The notes beneath the pieces were generated by a model. The model had not been told where the DNA came from, searched no databases, and saw only the letters and a list, made by a program, of their open reading frames with translations. The position numbers were made by a program, and so were the translations under genes. Below, piece after piece: positions 36,894-46,728 of a stretch of DNA of 64,000 nt; within the stretch, counting starts at the first letter, position 1, and each line of letters opens with the position of its first letter. The DNA comes from Fodinibius sediminis (GTDB taxonomy: Bacteria; Bacteroidota; Rhodothermia; Balneolales; Balneolaceae), in NCBI RefSeq assembly GCF_900182555.1, contig NZ_FXTH01000004.1, positions 186,001-250,000 on the forward strand, read 5' to 3'.

Positions 36894-37895
36894 ATGAAAG
36901 CTAAAACTTATTATAACGACGATGCCGACCTTACGTATCTCAGTGATAAAACGGTTGCCATCATTGGGTATGGAAGTCAAGGTCATGCTCACGCTCTTAA
37001 CCTCAAAGAAAGCGGCATTAGCGTAGTGGTAGGACTTCGTGAGGGAAGTTCCTCTCGTGAAGAGGCCGAAAAAGCCGGACTGAAGGTTCTGCCCACTGCC
37101 GAAGCCGCCGAAGCCGGTGATATTGTCATGATTTTGATCCCTGACCAATATCAGGCTGATGTCTATGAAGAATCGATCAAACCCAATTTATCGGAAGGCA
37201 ATGTACTGGCCTTTGCTCACGGCTTCAATATCCACTTCGGGCAGATAGAACCGGAGTCCAACGTCGACGTATTCATGGTTGCCCCGAAGAGCCCGGGCCA
37301 CCTTGTACGGCGGGTATATGAGAAAGGATCCGGCGTTCCCTGCCTGATCGCTATTGAACAAGATTTTACGGGTACAGCCAAAGCGACGGCCCTGGCCTAT
37401 ACCAAAGCACTTGGCGGAACACGGGCCGGCGTGCTGGAAACAACGTTTGAAGAGGAAACAGAAACTGATCTTTTTGGCGAGCAGGCCGTACTGTGCGGCG
37501 GGGCCTCCGAGCTGGTCAAGCTGGGCTTTGAGGTTCTTGTCGAAGCTGGATACCAGCCGGAGATTGCCTATTTCGAATGCCTCCACGAACTGAAACTGAT
37601 TGTAGACCTCATGTACGAAGGCGGCATTGAACGCATGTACTACTCGGTCAGCGATACAGCGGAGTATGGCGGACTCACCCGCGGGCCCCGTGTGGTGGAT
37701 GCGTCGACCAAGGAACGCATGAAAGAAGTACTCAAAGAGGTGCAGGATCATACCTTTGCCGATGAGTGGATCCAGGAAAACAAAGACGGACTTCCCAAGC
37801 TCAAGGCACTTCGCAACGATCTCAGCAAACATAAAATAGAAAAAGTTGGTAAAGAGCTCCGATCCATGATGGACTGGATTGAAGCAGACAACTAG
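36894..37895 (+). CDS. ilvC: Ketol-acid reductoisomerase, class I
   Basis: IlvC isomerises and reduces acetohydroxy acids. The 333 residues are the short class I length. The Rossmann motif [17 protein letters not shown] is followed by [16 protein letters not shown], where the Ser-rich loop suggests NADPH use. The knotted C-terminal domain has [53 protein letters not shown] with the Mg-binding acids. It follows ilvN by 43 bases. Confidence 0.97.
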   Translation: MKAKTYYNDDADLTYLSDKTVAIIGYGSQGHAHALNLKESGISVVVGLREGSSSREEAEKAGLKVLPTAEAAEAGDIVMILIPDQYQADVYEESIKPNLSEGNVLAFAHGFNIHFGQIEPESNVDVFMVAPKSPGHLVRRVYEKGSGVPCLIAIEQDFTGTAKATALAYTKALGGTRAGVLETTFEEETETDLFGEQAVLCGGASELVKLGFEVLVEAGYQPEIAYFECLHELKLIVDLMYEGGIERMYYSVSDTAEYGGLTRGPRVVDASTKERMKEVLKEVQDHTFADEWIQENKDGLPKLKALRNDLSKHKIEKVGKELRSMMDWIEADN

Positions 37896-37915
37896 TTTAG
37901 AACAGACGTTAACTG

Positions 37916-39508
37916 ATGAACACATCAATCAACATATTTGACACCACTCTTCGGGATGGAACCCAGGGCGAAAAAGTAGCTTTTTCTGCCGAGGACAAGC
38001 TGCGCATTGCCCAGCAGCTCGATGCCTTTGGTATCGATTATATTGAGGGCGGATGGCCCGGCTCCAATCCCCGGGACATGGAGTTTTTCGAGTTGGCCGC
38101 AGAGGCCTCCTTCGATCATGCCCGGATTGTTGCATTCGGCAGCACCTGCCGTGCCGGCAACGAACCGAATGAGGACCGCAATCTTCAGTTGCTGGTTGAG
38201 GCGGAAACACCCGCCGTCTCCATCTTCGGAAAGAGCTGGCTCTTGCATGTTGAAAAGGCGTTGCAAATTACCGCGGAGCAGAATCTCGGAATCATCCGGG
38301 ATTCGGTCCGTTTTCTCAAAAACCACAATAAGGAAGTCATCTACGATGCTGAACATTTCTTTGATGGCTACAAAGAGGATCCGGATTATGCGGTAGCCAC
38401 CCTCAAAGCAGCGGAAGAAGCCGGTGCCGATACGGTTGTTTTGTGTGATACCAACGGCGGCACGCTTCCCGGACAGGTATCTGAAATTGTTTCGGAGGTG
38501 CTCAAACAGGTCAATATACCTGTCGGCATCCATGCCCACAACGACTGTGAACTGGGCGTTGCCAATGCCATGGCCGCGGTGCAGAGCGGCTGTACGCATG
38601 TGCAGGGCACCATCAACGGATACGGAGAGCGGTGTGGAAACACCAACCTCTGCTCCCTGATACCCAACCTCCAGATCAAGCAGGATTATCAGTGCATTCC
38701 GGATCAACACCTGGAAGAACTGACGGCTCTCTCCCGCTTCATCAGTGAAGTGGCGAATCTGACCCCTGATATCCGTCAGCCTTATGTGGGACGCAGCGCC
38801 TTTGCTCACAAGGGAGGTATTCATGTCAGCGCCGTCATGAAGAATGAAGAGACCTATGAACACATACAGCCCGGCAGAATTGGAAACAGCCGGCGGGTAT
38901 TGGTTTCGGATCTTTCCGGACGAAGTAATATCAGCTACAAAGCTGAACAGCTCGGAATTGAACTGGACAAATACAGCGATAATGTTTCCGAAATTGTACG
39001 GGAACTCAAGGATTTGGAAAACAAGGGTTATCAGTTTGAGGCAGCCGAAGCTTCTTTCGAGCTTTTGGTTAAAAAAATGACCGGGGTCTGGGAAGAGTTC
39101 TTTGAGCTTGAAGGCTTCCGCATCATCGTCGAAAAGAACGTATCCGGCAGTTCCCGAACTGAAGCCACCCTGCGTATCAAGGTCAACGACCAGGTAGAAC
39201 ACTGTGCCGCCGAAGGTAATGGACCGGTTCATGCCCTCGACAAGGCCCTCAGAAAAGCCCTGCGGAAATTCTACCCTGAAATCAGCAATATGCACCTGAA
39301 TGATTACAAAGTGCGGGTGCTCAACGAAAAGGACGGTACAGGAGCCGATGTGCGCGTACTTATTGACTCAGCCGAACACGGTCAGAGCTGGGGTACTGTT
39401 GGCGTTTCACACAATATCATTGATGCCAGCTGGCAGGCCCTGACCGACAGCTTCAGTTATTTTCTGGCACAAGAGCAGAAAAATCTTCAACCAAAAGAAG
39501 CGATCTGA
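37916..39508 (+). CDS. cimA: (R)-citramalate synthase
   Basis: CimA condenses pyruvate and acetyl-CoA to citramalate, opening the threonine-independent route to isoleucine. The 530 residues begin [50 protein letters not shown], the Geobacter/archaeal-type CimA signature rather than LeuA. Metal-binding HAHNDCELGVANAMAAVQSGC is present. The C-terminal 130 residues are a LeuA-type regulatory domain (ATLRIKVNDQVEHCAAEGNGPVHALDKALRKAL). It lies between ilvC and leuA. Isoleucine is the probable feedback effector. Confidence 0.94.
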   Translation: MNTSINIFDTTLRDGTQGEKVAFSAEDKLRIAQQLDAFGIDYIEGGWPGSNPRDMEFFELAAEASFDHARIVAFGSTCRAGNEPNEDRNLQLLVEAETPAVSIFGKSWLLHVEKALQITAEQNLGIIRDSVRFLKNHNKEVIYDAEHFFDGYKEDPDYAVATLKAAEEAGADTVVLCDTNGGTLPGQVSEIVSEVLKQVNIPVGIHAHNDCELGVANAMAAVQSGCTHVQGTINGYGERCGNTNLCSLIPNLQIKQDYQCIPDQHLEELTALSRFISEVANLTPDIRQPYVGRSAFAHKGGIHVSAVMKNEETYEHIQPGRIGNSRRVLVSDLSGRSNISYKAEQLGIELDKYSDNVSEIVRELKDLENKGYQFEAAEASFELLVKKMTGVWEEFFELEGFRIIVEKNVSGSSRTEATLRIKVNDQVEHCAAEGNGPVHALDKALRKALRKFYPEISNMHLNDYKVRVLNEKDGTGADVRVLIDSAEHGQSWGTVGVSHNIIDASWQALTDSFSYFLAQEQKNLQPKEAI

Positions 39509-39618
39509 AATGGTCAGGAGGATATCCCTGAACAGTGTCGTGTTACCGCTGTTTTATTTCGCTCATAACCTTAAAACAATATCAGAATTTAACTCTCAAT
39601 ACCTTTAATTCCACTACT

Positions 39619-40809
39619 ATGGAAAACCAAATCAAAATTTTTGATACCACACTTCGAGATGGAGAACAGTCTCCCGGCTTTAGCATGAACCAGGATGAAA
39701 AACTGCGGCTTGCCCTCCAGCTTGAACGTCTAAAGGCGGATGTTATCGAGGCCGGTTTTCCAATAGCATCAGAAGGAGATTTCCGAACCGTAAAGAAAAT
39801 CAGTGAGCACATAAAACACAGTACGGTTGCCGCACTTTGCCGAACCACTACTGCCGATATCGACCGGGCAGCAGAGGCGGTTGAACCGGCGGCCAAGCCC
39901 CGCATTCATACGTTTATTGCCACATCGGACATCCATATGCAGTATAAACTCAAGAAAAACAGGGAGCAGGTGCTGGAATCTGCCGTTTCGGCGGTAGAGT
40001 ACGCGGGCAAATTCTGTGATGAAGTTGAGTTTTCAGCTGAGGATGCCTCCCGCAGCGATCCGGAATTTCTTTTTGATATTTTTACCGCTGTCATCGATGC
40101 CGGGGCAGACGTAATCAACGTCCCTGACACCGTTGGCTATGCACTGCCCTGGGAATTCGGGGAGCTGATCCGAAGTATCAGAGAAAATGTTCCCAATATT
40201 GACCAAGCAACCTTGAGCGTACACTGTCACAACGATTTAGGGGTCGCCGTGGCCAATTCACTCATGGCCGTGCAGAACGGAGCCCAGCAGATTGAATGTA
40301 CCATCAACGGCATCGGTGAGCGAGCCGGAAATGCTTCTCTCGAAGAAGTGGTTATGGCTATTGCTACGCGGGAGAACAACATGGGCAAAACAACCAATGT
40401 GGCTACCGATCAACTCGTGCCGGCCAGCAAGCTGCTGACCGAGATAACCGGCAACAAAGTACAGCCCAACAAGGCCATTGTCGGCGAGAATGCCTTTGCC
40501 CATGAGGCAGGCATCCACCAGCACGGGGTCTTGAACAATCCCATGACCTATGAAATCATGACACCGGAATCCGTGGGGTTGACCAGCAACAAAATTGTCC
40601 TGGGCAAACACTCCGGCCGGTTTGCCCTTAATAAGAAGCTGCAGAAGTTAGGCTACTCACTCGGCAAAGATGAATTGAACCAGGTGTATCTGAAGTTCAC
40701 CAATCTTGCTGATGAGCAAAAAACCGTTGAGGAGCAGGATCTGCTTGCACTGGTCAGCGAAATCCTGCCCCAGCAGAAAATTTCGGGAGATACGACTATA
40801 ACCAGTTAG
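39619..40809 (+). CDS. leuA: 2-isopropylmalate synthase, short form without the C-terminal regulatory domain
   Basis: LeuA starts the leucine branch from 2-ketoisovalerate. From ATG 39619 the protein has 396 residues; the open frame further upstream has no homology. [47 protein letters not shown] and [46 protein letters not shown] are typical, and the linker subdomains are present. The roughly 110-residue leucine-binding domain of 500-residue LeuA is missing. The stop is clean and leuC follows, so this does not look like a frameshift. Homocitrate-synthase-like specificity is unlikely given leuCDB next door. Confidence 0.93.
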   Translation: MENQIKIFDTTLRDGEQSPGFSMNQDEKLRLALQLERLKADVIEAGFPIASEGDFRTVKKISEHIKHSTVAALCRTTTADIDRAAEAVEPAAKPRIHTFIATSDIHMQYKLKKNREQVLESAVSAVEYAGKFCDEVEFSAEDASRSDPEFLFDIFTAVIDAGADVINVPDTVGYALPWEFGELIRSIRENVPNIDQATLSVHCHNDLGVAVANSLMAVQNGAQQIECTINGIGERAGNASLEEVVMAIATRENNMGKTTNVATDQLVPASKLLTEITGNKVQPNKAIVGENAFAHEAGIHQHGVLNNPMTYEIMTPESVGLTSNKIVLGKHSGRFALNKKLQKLGYSLGKDELNQVYLKFTNLADEQKTVEEQDLLALVSEILPQQKISGDTTITS

Positions 40810-40819
40810 TTCCCGGTTT

Positions 40820-40837
40820 GCAGGGGACGCCCCCTGC
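40820..40837. repeat. GC-rich hairpin between leuA and leuC
   Basis: Arms GCAGGGG and CCCCTGC pair perfectly over loop ACGC, eleven bases after the leuA stop. No T-run follows, so it is not a standard terminator. It may stabilise or process the mRNA or lower leuCDB expression. Confidence 0.5.
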
Positions 40838-40906
40838 TGAAGTTCATCACAATAGAACCTTTTAACATCATATTACTAATTTAAACACGCTTAAACGATC
40901 AGAATT

Positions 40907-42220
40907 ATGGGAATGACTCTCACCGAAAAAATATTAGCAAACCACAGTGGTGCTTCCTCCGTGGAACCGGGCGAAAGCGTCTGGGTTGACGTCGATGTAT
41001 TGATGACCCACGATGTATGCGGCCCCCCGTCAATCGGTATTTTTCAAAACCAGTTTGGCGAGGATGCCCGCGTATGGGACAAGGAAAAGCTGGTTATCAT
41101 CCCCGACCACTACATCTTTACCAAAGACAAATATGCCAACCGCAACGTTGACATCCTGCGGGCTTTTGCCGCTGATCAGGACCTTCCCTATTTCTATGAC
41201 GTAGGATCGGAAGATTACAAGGGCGTCTGCCATATCGCACTCCCCGAGGAAGGGTTCACCCGCCCGGGCGAGGTGCTCTTTGGGACGGACTCACATACCT
41301 GCACGGCCGGGGCCTTTGGACAGTTTGCTACCGGTATTGGCAATACCGACGCCGCATTTATCATGGGAACGGGCCAGCTCTGGGTTAAAGTGCCGGAAAC
41401 CATGCGGTTTGAATTCGAAGGCACTTCCATGCCTCCCTATCTGATGGCCAAGGATATCATCCTCAAGATCATTGGCGACATCGGCGTAGACGGCGCAACC
41501 TACCGCACCATGGAATTCGGTGGGCCCGGCATCAGTGCCATGTCAATGGAAGATCGCATGACACTTACCAACATGGTGATTGAAGCCGGTGGTAAAAACG
41601 GAGTAGTAGAGCCGGATGCCAAAACAGAAGCATACGTTCGAGAGCGTACCGACAAAGATTTTGACCCTGTATACAGCGATCCGGATGCCACATACCACAG
41701 CAAGTACCGCTACAACCTGGAAGATATGGTTCCCATGGTTGCCAAGCCGCACAGTCCGGACAACAAGGCAACGGCCCTTGAACTGGAAGGCACCGATCTC
41801 GATCGTGCTTATATCGGTTCGTGCACCGGCGGGAAATTATCTGACTTTGAAGCCGCTGCCGAGATCATTGCCGGCAACGACTTGAAAATTGACACCTACA
41901 TCGTTCCCGCCACAACCGAAATCGCCCGGGGACTGGAAACTCATACGCTGAACGGCAAACCGCTGATGCAGATATTCCGGGAAGCGGGCTGTAAAATTGG
42001 ACAGGCTTCCTGTGCCGCATGCCTGGGCGGGCCGTCTGATACCTTCGGGCGACTCAACAATCAGGAAGTCTGTATCTCCACCACTAATCGTAACTACCCG
42101 GGACGAATGGGTTCTAAAGAATCCCAGGTGTACCTGGCATCGCCCTATACTGTCGCAGCATCGGCGGTAACCGGAAAGATTACGGACCCCCGCGTTTTCA
42201 TTCAGCAAACTGTTATTTAA
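40907..42220 (+). CDS. leuC: 3-isopropylmalate dehydratase large subunit, short (LeuC2/HacA-like) type
   Basis: LeuC with LeuD isomerises isopropylmalate using a [4Fe-4S] cluster. The 437 residues match the shorter LeuC2/HacA branch, not the roughly 470-residue enterobacterial type. Cluster cysteines are in AYIGSCTGG and CAACLGG. Substrate-site sequence includes FGTDSHTCTAGAFGQFATGIGNTDAAF and STTNRNYPGRMGSKESQVYLASP. leuD follows 24 bases later. Confidence 0.93.
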   Translation: MGMTLTEKILANHSGASSVEPGESVWVDVDVLMTHDVCGPPSIGIFQNQFGEDARVWDKEKLVIIPDHYIFTKDKYANRNVDILRAFAADQDLPYFYDVGSEDYKGVCHIALPEEGFTRPGEVLFGTDSHTCTAGAFGQFATGIGNTDAAFIMGTGQLWVKVPETMRFEFEGTSMPPYLMAKDIILKIIGDIGVDGATYRTMEFGGPGISAMSMEDRMTLTNMVIEAGGKNGVVEPDAKTEAYVRERTDKDFDPVYSDPDATYHSKYRYNLEDMVPMVAKPHSPDNKATALELEGTDLDRAYIGSCTGGKLSDFEAAAEIIAGNDLKIDTYIVPATTEIARGLETHTLNGKPLMQIFREAGCKIGQASCAACLGGPSDTFGRLNNQEVCISTTNRNYPGRMGSKESQVYLASPYTVAASAVTGKITDPRVFIQQTVI

Positions 42221-42244
42221 AACACTCAATTATTAACACAAATT

Positions 42245-42820
42245 ATGGCTAAACAGGACCAAATTATTTCAGGAAAAGCATTTGTGCTCGGTAAGAATAT
42301 TGATACCGACCAGATTATTCCTGCGGAACATCTTGTATATAGTTTAGACGACCCGGAAGAACGTAAGTTTTACGGCCGATATTCCCTGTCCGGAGTCCCG
42401 GATGCAGAGTCGGGACTGCCCCAGGGAAATATTCCGCTGGTCGAAGAAGACAAATTCGAAAGTGAGTTCAACATCATCGTAGGGGGTCCCAATTTTGGCT
42501 GCGGCTCTTCCCGCGAACATGCTCCGGCATCATTGGATATCGCCGGCGTTCAGGCCATCATTGCTCCGACCTTCGCCCGCATCTTCTACCGTAATTCGGT
42601 AGATGGCGGTTTTGTTGTTCCCTATGAAAGCCTGGAGGATCTGAGCAAGGAAGTCCATACGGGCGATGAACTTGAAATACATCCCGAAGAGCGCGTAGTG
42701 AAAAATATAACCCAGGACAAAGAGTACGAAATTCGTCCCCTGGGCAGTGTTGCAGATATTGTAAACGCTGGTGGAATTTTTGAATTTGCACGAAAAGAAG
42801 GAATGATCCCATGTCAGTAA
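42245..42820 (+). CDS. leuD: 3-isopropylmalate dehydratase small subunit
   Basis: The protein has 191 residues. KNIDTDQIIPAEHLVY, GGPNFGCGSSREHAPASLDIAGVQAIIAPTFARIFYRNSVDGG is the swivelling-domain signature with the flexible loop that shapes substrate choice. It is somewhat longer than the minimal LeuD2 of about 165 residues. It overlaps leuB by ten bases, indicating coupled translation. Confidence 0.95.
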   Translation: MAKQDQIISGKAFVLGKNIDTDQIIPAEHLVYSLDDPEERKFYGRYSLSGVPDAESGLPQGNIPLVEEDKFESEFNIIVGGPNFGCGSSREHAPASLDIAGVQAIIAPTFARIFYRNSVDGGFVVPYESLEDLSKEVHTGDELEIHPEERVVKNITQDKEYEIRPLGSVADIVNAGGIFEFARKEGMIPCQ

Positions 42821-43920
42821 CCAAAAATATTGTTGTGCTGCCCGGTGACGGCATCGGGCCCGAAGTTACCTCAGAAGCCGTTAAGATTTTACAAGCTGTT
42901 TGTGAGCGCCACGGCTATAAATTAGAAACCGAAAGTTATGATGTCGGCGGGGCCAGCATTGACCGCTATGGACGTCCCCTGACCCAGGAAACGCTGGAAG
43001 CCTGCAAAAAGGCCGACGCCGTTTTGCTTGGCGCTGTAGGAGGCTCACAGTGGGATGACCAGCCCAAGGACAAACGTCCCGAAGCTGCCCTTCTGGGGCT
43101 CCGAAAAGAGTTGGGACTTTATGCCAACCTGCGGCCGATTAAAACCTATGAGCCGCTGCTCCAGTCTTCCCCACTTAAGGAAGAGATCATAAAAGACGTG
43201 GATATTATGATTGTCCGCGAACTGACAGGAGGCATCTACTTCGGACGTCCCCGCCTGATCGAGAAAACAAATACAGGAGAACGGGGAGTGGACACGCTCG
43301 TCTATACGACTGAGGAAGTGGAACGCATTGTCCATACCGCATTTGAAACAGCCGCTGTGCGCAACAGGAAAGTGACTTCCGTTGACAAGGCTAATGTGCT
43401 GGATTCCTCCCGCCTGTGGCGGCGAACCGTTAAAAAATCGGCCAAGCAATGGCCCGAAATAACGCTGGAACACATGCTTGTTGATAATTGTGCCATGCAG
43501 CTGGTACGGGCACCCAGCCAGTTCGACGTCATTGTTACGGCCAACATGTTTGGTGATATCCTCAGCGACGAAGCCTCGATGATTACCGGATCTATCGGCA
43601 TGCTGCCATCGGCAAGCCTGGGTAAGGAACATGCCATGTATGAACCCGTACACGGCTCAGCTCCCGATATTGCAGGAGAAAACAAAGCCAACCCCCTGGC
43701 GACCATTGCTTCTGTAGCCTTGATGTGCCGTTATTCACTGGATATGCCTGAAGCAGCCCTGGAAATCGAAGAGGCGATACAGACGACACTGAAAGATGGG
43801 TTCCGCACTGGTGATATTTCCACGGATCCGTCAAGCGAGTATCTGGTAGACACCGAGGAGATGGGAAGTGCTGTCTTAAAGCATCTTAACCCTGACCTTC
43901 AACCGGGTACCTTCCTATAG
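42811..43920 (+). CDS. leuB: 3-isopropylmalate dehydrogenase
   Basis: LeuB oxidises and decarboxylates isopropylmalate with NAD. The 369 residues include VVLPGDGIGPEVTSEAVKIL, ELTGGIYFGRPR, DKANVLDSSRLWRRTV, NMFGDILSDEASMITGSIGMLPSAS and EPVHGSAPDIAGENKANPLATIAS, covering substrate, Mg and NAD sites. It is the last gene of the ilv-leu operon, with a strong terminator after it. Confidence 0.97.
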   Translation: MSVTKNIVVLPGDGIGPEVTSEAVKILQAVCERHGYKLETESYDVGGASIDRYGRPLTQETLEACKKADAVLLGAVGGSQWDDQPKDKRPEAALLGLRKELGLYANLRPIKTYEPLLQSSPLKEEIIKDVDIMIVRELTGGIYFGRPRLIEKTNTGERGVDTLVYTTEEVERIVHTAFETAAVRNRKVTSVDKANVLDSSRLWRRTVKKSAKQWPEITLEHMLVDNCAMQLVRAPSQFDVIVTANMFGDILSDEASMITGSIGMLPSASLGKEHAMYEPVHGSAPDIAGENKANPLATIASVALMCRYSLDMPEAALEIEEAIQTTLKDGFRTGDISTDPSSEYLVDTEEMGSAVLKHLNPDLQPGTFL

Positions 43921-43948
43921 TGAGTCAGAATATATACTCATGATTCAT

Positions 43949-43980
43949 AATCTGCCTGGTTTTCCAGGCAGATTTTTTTT
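43949..43980 (+). terminator. Rho-independent terminator of the ilv-leu operon
   Basis: Perfect 11-bp arms AATCTGCCTGG and CCAGGCAGATT surround a TTTT loop and are followed by six more T. It starts 29 bases after the leuB stop. Confidence 0.95.
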
Positions 43981-44118
43981 GTCCTATCTTTTACCATGAG
44001 GGGGGCTGTTCCCCGTTTGTTCATGCCTTTTCCTTATCCGCCACTACAGGATGATCGTGATTTTCTCCAATTATTCCTATAATAGTCTTAAACATGAACG
44101 GGATCAAATGGTGGAACC

Positions 44119-45540
44119 ATGCCTCAACAAAACCGATGGGACAACAAGCATCTTGCTGTAGTTTTTTCAATATTTTTTCTTCTGATTCAACCGTTCCCCC
44201 CGGCAAACGCCCAGCAACTCCGGGTCAGCGACAACAACCGGTACCTGGAAAGCGGGGATGGCCGTCCCTTCTTCTGGCTGGGTGATACCGCATGGGAGCT
44301 TTTCCACCGGCTCGACCGTGAGGAGGCAAACAGCTATTTGGAAAACAGGGCCCAAAAGGGATTTACAGTCATCCAGGCAGCAGTCCTGGCCGAGCTTGAC
44401 GGCCTGGGAATCCCCAACCCCTACGGGGAGCTTCCGCTTGAAAACCATAATCCCGGCCTGCCCAACGACGCCTATTTTGACCATGTGGATTATATCGTCA
44501 ACAAGGCCGAAGAACTTGGCCTATATATCGGCATGCTTCCCACCTGGGGAGATAAATTCAATAAAAAGTGGGGCCAGGGGCCAGAAATTTTCACCCCTGA
44601 AAATGCCCGCGAATACGGGCGCTTCCTGGGTCAACGCTACCGGAATAAACCCATCATTTGGATCCTGGGCGGAGACCGCAACCCGGAGTCTTCCCGTCAT
44701 CAAGAGATTATTACCGCTATGGCAGAAGGCCTGCAAGAGGGTGACCAGGGCAATCATCTCATCACCTATCACCCGCAGGGGGATAGCAATTCAGCCGAAT
44801 GGTTCCATAAAACTCCGTGGCTGGATTTCAATATGTTTCAGTCGGGACATGCCCGGGCCGACAATAAAAATTATCAAATGACGCTGTCCAACTATCATAA
44901 AGTTCCGCAAAAGCCTACGCTTGATGGTGAGCCCTGTTACGAGGATCACCCCATCTCCTGGGACCCCAAAAACGGATGGTTCCATGCCTTTGATGCACGG
45001 CAGGCCGCCTACTGGTCCATGCTTGCCGGAGCAATGGGGCATACCTATGGAAATCACAATATCTGGCAAATGTGGGAAGCCGGCCGAAAGCCCATCTCCT
45101 CAGCCCGCACCCCGTGGCAGCAGGCTATGGATTATCCCGGGGCTTTCCAGATGGGATACATGCGCTCGCTGTTCACCTCCCGCCCCTATACAAAGCTGGA
45201 ACCCTACCAGGAACTTGTAGCCAGTGACCCACTGGACTCTAATGCTCCGGCTCGCGCAGCGAAGGCACGGGACAACAGTTTTGCACTCATCTATATCCCC
45301 CATGGCCAGTCCATCACGGTACAGCTATCGATTTTTGATGACGTGACCGTCGACGCCTGGTGGTATAATCCCCGTATGGGGGAGAGCATACATCTGAAAG
45401 CCCTTGAGGCTGGAGCAACTCACTCCTTTGATCCCCCGGCCGATCCCCGGAGAGGGAATGACTGGATCCTCGTTTTGGATAGGAAGAGTGCCAATTTGCT
45501 GCCCCTTCAGGACCATGAAGCAACCGGTCAGCTCAAGTAG
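44119..45540 (+). CDS. GH140-like (DUF4038) secreted glycoside hydrolase
   Basis: The protein has 473 residues with a signal peptide (LAVVFSIFFLLIQPFPPANAQ). The DUF4038/GH140 barrel shows FFWLGDTAWELFHRLDREEANSYLENRAQKGFTVIQAAVL, MLPTWGDKFNKKWGQGPEIFTPENA, IIWILGGDRNP and TLDGEPCYEDHP. The Asp in GGDRN and the Glu in DGEPCYE are the likely catalytic pair. A C-terminal collagen-binding-like domain (residues about 375-465) follows. Characterised GH140 enzymes release apiose from pectin rhamnogalacturonan II. No SusCD or other polysaccharide genes are near, so the substrate is open. Confidence 0.87.
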   Translation: MPQQNRWDNKHLAVVFSIFFLLIQPFPPANAQQLRVSDNNRYLESGDGRPFFWLGDTAWELFHRLDREEANSYLENRAQKGFTVIQAAVLAELDGLGIPNPYGELPLENHNPGLPNDAYFDHVDYIVNKAEELGLYIGMLPTWGDKFNKKWGQGPEIFTPENAREYGRFLGQRYRNKPIIWILGGDRNPESSRHQEIITAMAEGLQEGDQGNHLITYHPQGDSNSAEWFHKTPWLDFNMFQSGHARADNKNYQMTLSNYHKVPQKPTLDGEPCYEDHPISWDPKNGWFHAFDARQAAYWSMLAGAMGHTYGNHNIWQMWEAGRKPISSARTPWQQAMDYPGAFQMGYMRSLFTSRPYTKLEPYQELVASDPLDSNAPARAAKARDNSFALIYIPHGQSITVQLSIFDDVTVDAWWYNPRMGESIHLKALEAGATHSFDPPADPRRGNDWILVLDRKSANLLPLQDHEATGQLK

Positions 45541-45626
45541 ACAGATTCACGGCCATCAAGGGTTCACACTTCGGCATTTTTTTACCGTGCAGCTGAGCTA
45601 CGTTTGTATGTTAAGAGGGCTATTCT

Positions 45627-45968
45627 CTACGCCGACCACTCTTCCTGTAAAAGCGACGTCTTGTCCTCTTTTTCCGCCCAGGCCTCTGCTTCGGGCATCT
45701 CATCAGCAGTAATATTGATATGACGGTCAGCCCACTGTTCTGAAAGACGGTCATTTAGCTCAATATAATGCTCCCACTCAAGGGGAATTTCATCATCGGG
45801 ATAGATGGCCTCAACCGGGCATTCAGGTACGCAGGCATCACAGTCTATACACTCATATGGATCGATGGCCAAAAAGTTGGGACCTTCCCGAAAAGCGTCA
45901 ACCGGGCAGACGGAGACACAGTGTGTATATTTACAGTTTATGCATGGTTCGGTAATAACGTATGCCAT
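45627..45968 (-). CDS. fdxA: FdxA-type 7Fe/8Fe ferredoxin
   Basis: The protein has 113 residues. MAYVITEPCINCKYTHCVSVCPVDAF and IDPYECIDCDACVPECPVEAIYPDDEIP match the Azotobacter FdxA type with one [3Fe-4S]/[4Fe-4S] and one [4Fe-4S] cluster. It is the last gene of the leftward sulfate-assimilation operon, 59 bases after the siroheme gene. It is a likely electron donor for the sulfite reductase, as no cysJ flavoprotein is encoded here. That role is inference. Confidence 0.93.
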   Translation of the reverse strand: MAYVITEPCINCKYTHCVSVCPVDAFREGPNFLAIDPYECIDCDACVPECPVEAIYPDDEIPLEWEHYIELNDRLSEQWADRHINITADEMPEAEAWAEKEDKTSLLQEEWSA

Positions 45969-46027
45969 TGGATACCTTTTTAATTATGTTGAATAAAGTT
46001 GGAAATGATATTCGCTGGTCAGCGCAA

Positions 46028-46705
46028 TTAGCTCTCCGCGTTACTCTCTTCTTTTAGGGCATCAGCCACTACTTCCTCCCCTACAATAGAAGCCGTCTTG
46101 TGGTATGCTTCTGCTGTCCTGCCCCTGCGAAACAAGTGCAAAACATCCGAATCGATAACTTCGTACCACAGCTTTTTGCGGACCTGAAACTCTGTATGAT
46201 GACACATCATCGGTGCTCTCAGCTTCTGCATAAAAGACAGGAACTCGCCGTACTCGGGCCCAAACTCCTTTTCAAACCGCTGCCTCAGACGTACTGACAG
46301 GGCTGGAGCCGCACCGCTGGTTGATATGGAGATTGTAAGCGGACCTCGCTTAACAATGGATCCAAAGGCGAAATTGGCATGTGGAATATCATCCATCACA
46401 TTTACGAGTATATCCCGTTCCCGGGCTTCCTGGTACACCTTTTTATTGATATTGCCCGTAAAGTCGGCTACAATCGTCATAAATGCACCTTCCAGATCGC
46501 CCTGCTCATACTGACGCGGAATCCAATTGAAACGATTTTCACTGACCCAGTGCTTCATTTTATCCGTCAGACGGGGACTAATTACCGTAAGTTTTGCATT
46601 CCGCTCCAGAAGCTGTTCAGCCTTGCCTTCTGCTTCATGGTTTCCGCCGATCAGGACTGTTCTGCGCTCATGCAGACGCCGCAAATAAATAGGAAATGTT
46701 TCCAT
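46028..46705 (-). CDS. Precorrin-2 dehydrogenase / sirohydrochlorin ferrochelatase
   Basis: From ATG 46705 (METFPIYLRRLHERRTVLIGGNHEAEGKAEQLLE) the protein has 225 residues. This is the Met8/SirC/CysG-N module, which oxidises precorrin-2 with NAD and may insert iron to make siroheme. Asp in NVMDDIPHANFAFGSIVKRGPLTISISTSGAAPALSVRLRQ corresponds to the family's catalytic region. With cobA two genes upstream it supplies siroheme to the sulfite reductase of this operon. An upstream frame extension overlaps cysH and has no homology. Confidence 0.92.
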   Translation of the reverse strand: METFPIYLRRLHERRTVLIGGNHEAEGKAEQLLERNAKLTVISPRLTDKMKHWVSENRFNWIPRQYEQGDLEGAFMTIVADFTGNINKKVYQEARERDILVNVMDDIPHANFAFGSIVKRGPLTISISTSGAAPALSVRLRQRFEKEFGPEYGEFLSFMQKLRAPMMCHHTEFQVRKKLWYEVIDSDVLHLFRRGRTAEAYHKTASIVGEEVVADALKEESNAES

Positions 46706-46728
46706 TGAATTATTATCAGGGTATGGAA

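Noticed and set aside
39510-39608. 32-codon frame upstream of leuA as a leucine leader peptide
   Set aside because: It has some Leu and Val but no clustered run of Leu codons and no hairpin set after it, unlike the four accepted leaders.
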